A stretch of 13,103 nt of DNA from SZUA-287 sp036397975 (GTDB taxonomy: Bacteria; Bacteroidota; Ignavibacteria; UBA10030; UBA6906): NCBI GenBank assembly GCA_036397975.1, contig DASWHW010000143.1, positions 1 to 13,103 on the forward strand, read 5' to 3'. Below the pieces are notes generated by a model that was given only the letters and a program-made list of their open reading frames with translations, ran no database searches and was not told the origin of the DNA. Both the position numbers and the translations under genes were made by a program. Of the stretch, positions 7,757-13,103 are shown piece by piece. Positions within the stretch are counted from its first letter, which is position 1. Every line of letters starts with the position of its first letter.

Positions 7757-8878
7757 TCAAACCTTGAGGAACCATCTCTTTTTCCACATAATCCAGACCA
7801 CGAGGTACATTCCAACAACCCACACGATTGCAAAGGCAAGAGACGCATTAATCGGAGTCGCATGCGGGAGAAAGTAATTGTCGAAGATGAAAGACTTCAG
7901 AGTCGCTTGATCCCCTGCCGGTGATGATACCGCAATCAGAACGAGCAATCGACCGATCACTCCCGAAAGAACAAACACGGCAATTGCGTTCATCCCGTAG
8001 ACAACAAAGGGATGAGCCCACTTCTTGTACCCCTTCACGTCGATGAACCAGTAGAACGTAGCCAGGCAGACCAACGCCCATCCAGCCATAAAAATTGTGT
8101 AGGAACTTGTCCAGAGGCTTTTATTAATCGGCAGCCAGTTATTGAGAAGAACACCAAGTAGAAGAGCGATATTTCCGAATATGAACATCAAGGAGGTCTT
8201 CTCTGCACCGGACCGATTGGAATGAAGAAGATTTCCAGTAAAGACTCCAAGAAGCGTCGAAACGATTGCAGGAATTGTACTGATGACTCCTTCCGGATCC
8301 CATGTTTTTGTTGCAGACCACATATGCCCACTCAGCACGAGTGAATCGATGTAGGCGGCAAAGTTTCGCCCCTTCTCGTACAGACCTGCCCCGAACTCAG
8401 GGACCGGAACAAACTCCATCAATGCCCAATACCCGAGAAGAAGTCCAACGGCTATCGTCACCTGCGTTCGGAAACTCGACTTCACCACAATGAACGATGT
8501 AATCAAGTAGCAGACCGCGATGCGCTGCAGCACTCCCGGTATGCGAATGGTGGAAAGGTTGAAATAAGGAAACCCGGAAAGAAACAAGCCGAGCCCAAAG
8601 ATGATCGCGGCACGGCGAAGGACTTGCAACAATATCTGCCGATCTGCAACACCGTGGGTTTTGCGATTGGCAAGCGAGAATGTCATCGCAACGCCTACAA
8701 TGAACAGAAAGAAAGGGAATATCCAATCCGTGAAAGTCCAGCCATTCCACTCTGCATGTTCAAGTTGAGGATAGATGTAGCTCCAGGAACCTGGATTGTT
8801 GACAAGTATCATTCCGGCAATCGTAAAGCCGCGGAAGGCATCAAGCGATTGAAGTCGTTGGGTAGTGTTGATGGACAT
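7757..8878 (-). CDS. NagX/HGSNAT-like multipass membrane acyltransferase-family protein (DUF5009-type)
   Basis: 373 aa integral membrane protein with about ten hydrophobic segments. It resembles bacterial NagX and human heparan-alpha-glucosaminide N-acetyltransferase (HGSNAT). Family motifs are RLQSLDAFRGFTIAGMILVN at the N-terminus; HAEWNGWTFTDWIFPFFLF at 41-59, whose His41 may match the acetyl-accepting His of HGSNAT; IPGVLQRIA at 113-121; and WDPEGVISTIPAIVSTLLG at 193-211. Family roles are transfer of an acetyl group to a glucosamine across the membrane, or amino-sugar uptake as proposed for NagX in proteobacterial Nag regulons. ATG 8878 has no clear Shine-Dalgarno, which is common in Bacteroidota. 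It is the first gene of the probable operon, 11 nt before the serine hydrolase. Family is secure; reaction is inferred. Confidence 0.87.
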   Translation of the reverse strand: MSINTTQRLQSLDAFRGFTIAGMILVNNPGSWSYIYPQLEHAEWNGWTFTDWIFPFFLFIVGVAMTFSLANRKTHGVADRQILLQVLRRAAIIFGLGLFLSGFPYFNLSTIRIPGVLQRIAVCYLITSFIVVKSSFRTQVTIAVGLLLGYWALMEFVPVPEFGAGLYEKGRNFAAYIDSLVLSGHMWSATKTWDPEGVISTIPAIVSTLLGVFTGNLLHSNRSGAEKTSLMFIFGNIALLLGVLLNNWLPINKSLWTSSYTIFMAGWALVCLATFYWFIDVKGYKKWAHPFVVYGMNAIAVFVLSGVIGRLLVLIAVSSPAGDQATLKSFIFDNYFLPHATPINASLAFAIVWVVGMYLVVWIMWKKRWFLKV

Positions 8879-8902
8879 AGGCGAGCGTACAAAATGAAGA
8901 AT

Positions 8903-8937
8903 AAAAAAGGCACCCCACTAAAAGAGCAGGATGCCTT
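8903..8937 (-). terminator. Intrinsic terminator ending the secretion/surface operon
   Basis: On the minus strand AAGGCATCC (8937-8929) pairs with GGGTGCCTT (8915-8907), giving nine pairs with one T-G wobble and a loop of about 13 nt. A T-run from the A's at 8903-8908 follows. It lies about 30 bases after the stop of the 8967-10262 gene and 25-odd bases before the NagX-like start. Transcription of the NagX-like gene therefore needs a promoter in this short gap, or read-through; I could not identify a convincing promoter. Confidence 0.72.
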
Positions 8938-8966
8938 CTTAAATATGACTTAGTCCTTCCTCACAC

Positions 8967-10262
8967 TTACTTCATGAGAAGCATCTTTTTTGTGATCGTG
9001 CTTCCATTCGAGGTCAGGCTATACATGTACGTGCCGGATGACAGACGGGACGCATCAAACACCTTTCGGTAAGCACCTGCGTCCAGATCCTCATCAAGCA
9101 ATGTCGCTATTTCACGTCCAAGCATATCGAACACTCGAAGTGTTGTGCGACCTCCCTGAATCAACGTGAAGTGAATTTCCGTCGATGGATTAAACGGGTT
9201 CGGGAAATTCTGATCCAACGAGAAGGATGTCGGAAGGACACCCTCGATCGGCTCAACGCTGGTCACACGGCTGAACTTTTGCATTGCAGGGTAGGTGCTG
9301 AGTCCAAAGCAACCAACATAGGCAGTGTTTCCATCCGGGCTGAACGCAATTGCGCGGGGACGAACATTGACGCTATCCGTTGAAAACGTGAAATCCCATT
9401 TGATACTATCATCGATTGCACCAGTGGACGGATCCCACGCGTACCATGTGTTGAGATCATAGTTTGTTGTCTCACCCGGAAAACGATTCGGACGGTCATT
9501 GGCAGAACCTGCACTTGCCCAGAGACGAGTGCGGGTCGGATTCCAGCCAATGGATTCACAATCGAATCCCTTGAACACGCTGTCTTGCAGGACATACGGC
9601 CCAAACGATCCGAAGTCGCTATGATACCTATAGATGGCATGTTCCGTGAATCCACACCAATAAACGTCATTCCCATCTCCTGAAACCTCAAGAGTTCGGG
9701 AAAAGCCGATGGTAGTGTCGGTGACGTTCCCGAGAATGTTGAACGCATTATCGAGAATCTGGAGCGGGTTGCCAGGAATTACCTTTCCTACAAAAATCTC
9801 TCCGAGGTTGTCAACTGCAACGGCATCGAGGGTTTGGCCAGGCTGCGGCTGAATCCTATTCATGCCGACACCAGTTTGGTAATTGATGCGATAAAGAATG
9901 TCAAAGGACGAGACAAGAATGTTTCCAGTCTCATCGGCACGGAGCCCACGATTACTGTTGTAGAGTGTATCGGTGAGCCCACCAACAGTCACAGTGCGAA
10001 TTGGGGAAAATGACGCCTGTGAACCATCGGGATTGAACACATAGACCGCCCTGCAGGGAACATAAGACGTCCCATTGAAGATGGTATCCGAGTTACCAAA
10101 GAATTGAAACCATACTTTTCCAGCGGGATCGACTGCAATGCCATGAGCACCAGTGCCGTTTGCCCATGCGTCGCTTGGAAAGGATCCCTGGTATGTCCAT
10201 TGCGCAGTTGCAAGACTTGCAAGCAATATGAGCGCAAAGATTATTGTAAGTAGTTTGTTCAT
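8967..10262 (-). CDS. Secreted beta-propeller-like protein with T9SS C-terminal sorting domain
   Basis: 431 aa, complete. The N-terminus is a clear Sec signal peptide (MNKLLTIIFALILLASLATA), with probable cleavage before Gln21-Trp22. About 22-335 is a run of short beta-rich repeats of NHL/SMP-30-like character, such as GIAVDPAGKVWF, GLRADETGNILV, AVAVDNLGEIFV and AIAFSPDGNTAYV, which fits a six- or seven-bladed propeller. About 340-431 is a T9SS type A sorting domain (FSLDQNFPNPFNPST, RVFDMLGREIATL, SSGTYMYSL, KKMLLMK). No enzyme motif is seen; ligand or protein binding at the surface is the likely role. ATG 10262 follows an unusually good Shine-Dalgarno. It is the last gene of the operon, 46 nt after the lipoprotein gene, and is followed by a terminator. 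Confidence 0.9.
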   Translation of the reverse strand: MNKLLTIIFALILLASLATAQWTYQGSFPSDAWANGTGAHGIAVDPAGKVWFQFFGNSDTIFNGTSYVPCRAVYVFNPDGSQASFSPIRTVTVGGLTDTLYNSNRGLRADETGNILVSSFDILYRINYQTGVGMNRIQPQPGQTLDAVAVDNLGEIFVGKVIPGNPLQILDNAFNILGNVTDTTIGFSRTLEVSGDGNDVYWCGFTEHAIYRYHSDFGSFGPYVLQDSVFKGFDCESIGWNPTRTRLWASAGSANDRPNRFPGETTNYDLNTWYAWDPSTGAIDDSIKWDFTFSTDSVNVRPRAIAFSPDGNTAYVGCFGLSTYPAMQKFSRVTSVEPIEGVLPTSFSLDQNFPNPFNPSTEIHFTLIQGGRTTLRVFDMLGREIATLLDEDLDAGAYRKVFDASRLSSGTYMYSLTSNGSTITKKMLLMK

Positions 10263-10266
10263 GTAG

Positions 10267-10273
10267 CCCTCCT
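10267..10273 (-). promoter_or_regulatory. Strong Shine-Dalgarno for the secreted propeller gene
   Basis: AGGAGGG on the minus strand sits four bases upstream of ATG 10262. None of the other minus-strand genes in the window has as good a site. This fixes the start and hints that this secreted product is translated more strongly than the genes before it. Confidence 0.75.
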
Positions 10274-10308
10274 GTTGTGTGTGAGTGGTGATGAATTAGT
10301 TACTGTCC

Positions 10309-11565
10309 CTATTGATCGCCGCGCCCATAGTAAGGCGCGGTGGTTTTCTGTGTTTCAATTCTCAAGATTGCATGGGCAGGACCAGATCCGGCGGTGGTAT
10401 CTCTTCTGGAGGCAAATAGTTCAGTGGTTGTGCCATATGCAAGAGCGGTGTTCTGAAGCTTGAACAGGCCGGGATAAAATCGTTCCGATGACCCATTTGG
10501 ATGAACGAGAATCAACGAGAGCGCTTCATCAACACCCACAAACATATCGCCATCGTTTGAAAAAGTAATTGCATTTACTTTCCCGGACGCCGGATAGGCC
10601 TGAGTGAAATTAAAGAACAGTTGAACCGGGCCTAGGCTATCCGCCGACACGATCGGAAAGCGCCAGACTCCTTCGATGCTGTCCATGGCCCCCCCAACAT
10701 AGAGACTTCCGCTGTAAACGCGAACGGAACGCACATTTGCCACAAAAGGAAATGCCTTGATTGCTTTGAGTGGTGTAACACGATACACGCTGGACGCTGA
10801 ACCTCCACACCAGAGATTCCCTTGTTGGTCGAAATCAAAGTCTACGATCGCTCCGAGACCACCCCCTGCAATCCAGGTTACAGCAGTTCCTCCTCCAGGA
10901 AAAACCCTGAGAATGCGAGCCTGTCGTTGTGCTACATACAATGTATCGCCCGGACCCATTTTCATCCCGGTGTATGAGCGTGAAGCACTGGGAAATGGGG
11001 GCGAGTACAGAGTACGAACTCCCGAAGGTGTGTACTGGACGACGTTTGGTCCTGCAGAACTCGGCAATAGTGAAACATACAGGTTCCCAAAACGATCCAC
11101 TGTCATCCCGGTTGGCTCTTCCCCGAGCGCGAGGCTGTCGGGTTTCGTGATCGGTGGAACCAACTCAAGGTAATATATGTCACTGAAGAGCGCCGCGCCA
11201 AGAACGGCTATTTTTACGTTGACAGAATCTCTCGGATTGTCTACCGGAGGAGTAAGAACTGAAATCTGCGTCGCCGATGCGTTTTGGACAGTGGCTCGCA
11301 AGGTATCAAAGAAGACAAGGTTATTTTGAGGAATAGAAGAGAAGTTCTGTCCATTAATCATCACCACCGTCACTCCAGCAAGGGCGTTCGGCGTGGGAGA
11401 CACGATACTGGAGATAATCGGCTTCGCTCCTCCCGCGGCATCTGGATCGAAGAGACTCGGGGGAGGATCTTCGGCGCACCCACTTGTAAGTGCTGCAATC
11501 CCTAGCAGGAGAGTGAATACAATGCCAAGCATTCTCATTGTGTGAAAACTAATCTGAGTCGTCAT
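10309..11565 (-). CDS. Lipoprotein with IPT/TIG-like domain and beta-propeller-like region
   Basis: 418 aa. The N-terminus has a hydrophobic signal (MLGIVFTLLLGIAALTSGC) with Cys30 as the probable lipidated residue. It is followed by AEDPPP, typical of a surface or periplasmic lipoprotein linker. About 47-135 resembles an IPT/TIG Ig-like fold (PIISSIVSPTPNALAGVTVV, INGQNF). About 140-418 is a set of NHL-like blades, for example GMTVDRFGNLYVS, MKMGPGDTLYVA, FDFDQQGNLWCG and ITFSNDGDMFVG, which points to a beta-propeller. No catalytic residues are apparent. ATG 11565 is 2 nt after the stop of the preceding gene, so translational coupling is likely. ATG 11538 would give a shorter but still functional signal. 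It probably works beside the secreted propeller protein just downstream. Confidence 0.84.
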   Translation of the reverse strand: MTTQISFHTMRMLGIVFTLLLGIAALTSGCAEDPPPSLFDPDAAGGAKPIISSIVSPTPNALAGVTVVMINGQNFSSIPQNNLVFFDTLRATVQNASATQISVLTPPVDNPRDSVNVKIAVLGAALFSDIYYLELVPPITKPDSLALGEEPTGMTVDRFGNLYVSLLPSSAGPNVVQYTPSGVRTLYSPPFPSASRSYTGMKMGPGDTLYVAQRQARILRVFPGGGTAVTWIAGGGLGAIVDFDFDQQGNLWCGGSASSVYRVTPLKAIKAFPFVANVRSVRVYSGSLYVGGAMDSIEGVWRFPIVSADSLGPVQLFFNFTQAYPASGKVNAITFSNDGDMFVGVDEALSLILVHPNGSSERFYPGLFKLQNTALAYGTTTELFASRRDTTAGSGPAHAILRIETQKTTAPYYGRGDQ

Positions 11566-11567
11566 GA

Positions 11568-12566
11568 TTACAGACCTATCTGAAGTGCAAATCGATGAAC
11601 GTCATTAAAGTGATCCATGATCGTGAACGAATAGTCTACGCCCAGAATCACTCCCGCCATGTTTCGGTGCAGGCCAAGACCGAGGGAGTAGTTGTATTCA
11701 TCATTGGGTGTCACTATCCCGGCCCGCAAAGCGAGAGTCTGCGCGAATTCATATTCAAGGCCCAACCGGATTTGCTCCGGAAAATCTCGGGGATGTTCCG
11801 CATCAAAAGCGAGGAGAAGTGAGTGGTATTCATGATCCAATGAAGTCAGATCAAACATATTCATCGACACGCCGATCTTGAATGTAAGCGGGAGCTGAAA
11901 ACTTTCCTCGACATATGTTACTTCGGTTGCAAAATTTCTGACAGTCATGCCAAAATTCAGGCTCTTATAGCCTGTGCGATAGAGAATCCCGAAGTCAAAA
12001 GCGGGAACGTCTTGCTTAAACCCCTGCCGCACATATTCCCCGTTGACAATGTCGGTAACGCCTGACCCGAGGTTCTGAAAGACCAGCTTCACCTGCCCGC
12101 CAACAGAAAACTTATCCGACAGTGCCCGGGCATAGCCCACACCCAACGCAAGACCTGTCGGCTTGAATGATCCGACATCCAGAAACCCTCTTTCGTTCCC
12201 AGAGAGAATCGTCTCCTGGATTTCGCCGTAGTCGACTGATTGCACGGTGAAGCCGAAGATGCCAATATCCTGCCCAAAAGGGGCTATTGCCAGTGAGGCG
12301 TAATAGTAATTGATGTCGGCAATCCATCGGGTTGAACCGGCGGCAAGACTTCCGGTTGCATCGAGTCTCGCCATTGTCGCAGGATTGTAGAACAATGCTG
12401 TCGACGACCACTCAATGGATGTTACAGCTTCACCGAGAGCCACTGCACGGGGATCTGTACCATAATTGAGGAACTTCATGCCGGTCTGCGCCAGCTTTTG
12501 TTGAGCGGAGCAAAGACCGCCGATCAGAATCGCGGAGAACACCAACAAAGGAATTTTTCTTTTCAT
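11568..12566 (-). CDS. PorV/PorQ-like outer-membrane beta-barrel protein
   Basis: 332 aa from ATG 12566, chosen because it opens a signal peptide (MKRKIPLLVFSAILIGGLCSA, then QQK). The frame is open upstream to 12692, but that would overlap the preceding gene, and ATG 12578 lacks a ribosome site. The mature part shows the start of the PorV/PorQ and UPF0164 families: TGMKFLNYGTDPRAVALGEA, then STALFYNPATMA. Alternating beta-strands through to the end fit a FadL-like 12- to 14-stranded barrel. In T9SS, PorV shuttles cargo from the translocon to the attachment complex, and PorQ-like paralogues are common in this phylum. Here it sits between a partial secreted protein and a lipoprotein plus T9SS cargo, so an export or anchoring role for its neighbours is likely. 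Which subfamily it belongs to cannot be settled by eye. Confidence 0.85.
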   Translation of the reverse strand: MKRKIPLLVFSAILIGGLCSAQQKLAQTGMKFLNYGTDPRAVALGEAVTSIEWSSTALFYNPATMARLDATGSLAAGSTRWIADINYYYASLAIAPFGQDIGIFGFTVQSVDYGEIQETILSGNERGFLDVGSFKPTGLALGVGYARALSDKFSVGGQVKLVFQNLGSGVTDIVNGEYVRQGFKQDVPAFDFGILYRTGYKSLNFGMTVRNFATEVTYVEESFQLPLTFKIGVSMNMFDLTSLDHEYHSLLLAFDAEHPRDFPEQIRLGLEYEFAQTLALRAGIVTPNDEYNYSLGLGLHRNMAGVILGVDYSFTIMDHFNDVHRFALQIGL

Positions 12567-12579
12567 GGCATAGCCCATA

Positions 12580-13103
12580 TTATCGAATGACGACAAATTT
12601 TCTGAACGCGGTCTCACCTTTGCGGTACAAGACATTTCCGCTTGGATCAAGCTGGTCCTCATCCACGGTGAAGTGAACAATATAGACACCACTGACTACG
12701 ATCTGGTTGGAAGAAGTAGTCGAATTCCATTCGGCGTCTGCGCTTCCGTCAGTGTGAACAATCTCCTTAATTTTTTCTCCGAGTTCGGTATAGATTCGAA
12801 TTGTGCACTCGCCCGGAATTTCGTAGAACTTGATTTTGTTACTCTCGGTCTGACCCTCAAATCTGAGGGTTTTTTCGTTCGAAGAGATGATATACGGATT
12901 GGGAACAACGCGGATTCCGTCCAACGGATACAATCCGGCCTGTCGTTTAAGAAACGCAGCGTCATACGTCTGTGAGTAATAACGACTGCTCACCAGAGCC
13001 AAACCTGGAGGCGTCAATCCCCCTCCCGTGTTATCAGCCGAGTTTCCAACAGCAACAACGTAATAGTAACTCGCCACGCCACGTATTACTTCAGTATCGT
13101 CAA
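12580..13103 (-). CDS. Secreted protein, C-terminal part with PNPY-type sorting/FlgD-like domain (5'-partial)
   Basis: About 174 C-terminal residues. The frame is open to the right edge, so the start lies beyond it and the GTG at 13077 is internal. ASYYYVVAV near the edge has the form of the last strand of a fibronectin-III domain. The final ~110 residues begin at GIRVVPNPYI and continue FYEIPGECTIRIYTELGEKI, then SGVYIVHF and FRKFVVIR. This is a FlgD-like Ig fold of the kind that ends many secreted proteins in Ignavibacteria-like bacteria. It lacks the QNFPNPFNP motif and may be a variant sorting domain. The stop at 12580 is 13 nt before the PorV/PorQ-like start, so the two are probably co-transcribed. 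Confidence 0.8.
   Translation of the reverse strand, partial: DDTEVIRGVASYYYVVAVGNSADNTGGGLTPPGLALVSSRYYSQTYDAAFLKRQAGLYPLDGIRVVPNPYIISSNEKTLRFEGQTESNKIKFYEIPGECTIRIYTELGEKIKEIVHTDGSADAEWNSTTSSNQIVVSGVYIVHFTVDEDQLDPSGNVLYRKGETAFRKFVVIR

Noticed and set aside
7746..7823. Upstream extension of the serine hydrolase fusion gene to 7823
   Set aside because: It would overlap the NagX-like gene by 67 bases and push the signal peptide inside the protein. ATG 7745 gives a normal exported N-terminus.
3200..9240. Inverted repeat formed by the two QNFPNPFNP-coding stretches on opposite strands
   Set aside because: The similarity follows from the shared protein motif; the codons differ at many third positions, so it is not a recent duplication or a recombination site I can support.
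9263..9748. 161-codon open frame on the same strand as the secreted propeller gene but in another frame
   Set aside because: It overlaps the middle of a complete protein with a signal peptide and sorting domain, and its translation resembles no family.
12567..12692. Upstream extension of the PorV/PorQ-like gene to 12692
   Set aside because: It would overlap the preceding gene and place the signal peptide 42 residues inside; ATG 12566 starts the signal peptide directly.

Overview
The window most likely comes from a bacterium of the Bacteroidota/Chlorobiota (FCB) group, probably an Ignavibacteria-like lineage. Two secreted proteins end in the 'LDQNFPNPFNPST' type C-terminal domain that marks type IX secretion system (T9SS) cargo. 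A PorV/PorQ-like outer-membrane protein and a NagB-like/PIG-L fusion of a kind I recall from Bacteroidota are also present. Base composition looks near 50% GC. The lineage is inferred from protein families only; there is no rRNA or other marker. I saw no tRNA, CRISPR array, insertion sequence or phage gene.

Layout. (1) Left edge to 3506, plus strand: the 3' part of one very large secreted multidomain protein. Its recognisable parts are a FlgD-like Ig module, a beta-propeller-like region, an OB-fold-like domain, an Ig/FN3-like domain, six Asp-box repeats and a T9SS sorting domain. The reading frame is open to the left edge, so its start lies outside. (2) 3527-3566: a strong hairpin with T-rich flanks on both strands, placed between convergent genes as a shared bidirectional terminator. 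(3) 8878 down to 3586, minus strand: three closely spaced genes. They are a NagX/HGSNAT-like membrane protein, a predicted exported fusion of a class A beta-lactamase-fold domain with an alpha/beta-hydrolase-like domain, and a fusion of a NagB-like deaminase/isomerase domain with a PIG-L deacetylase domain. (4) 8903-8937: a minus-strand terminator in the 88-nt gap that separates this group from the next. (5) Right edge down to 8967, minus strand: a partial secreted protein, a PorV/PorQ-like barrel, a lipoprotein with an IPT/TIG and beta-propeller-like architecture, and a small T9SS-targeted beta-propeller protein.

How the genes may work together. The 8967-13103 group looks like a surface/secretion operon: two secreted proteins, a surface lipoprotein and a PorV-like barrel that could act in their export or anchoring. 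The 3586-8878 group looks like an amino-sugar unit. PIG-L and NagB domains in one polypeptide could in principle carry out N-deacetylation and then deamination/isomerisation. A NagX-like protein sits in the membrane and a serine hydrolase fusion is probably exported. The pathway is inference, and the NagB-like domain lacks the glutamate expected next to its catalytic histidine, so its chemistry is open. The protein-coding features and two terminators cover nearly all of the window; no gap without a gene exceeds 300 bases.
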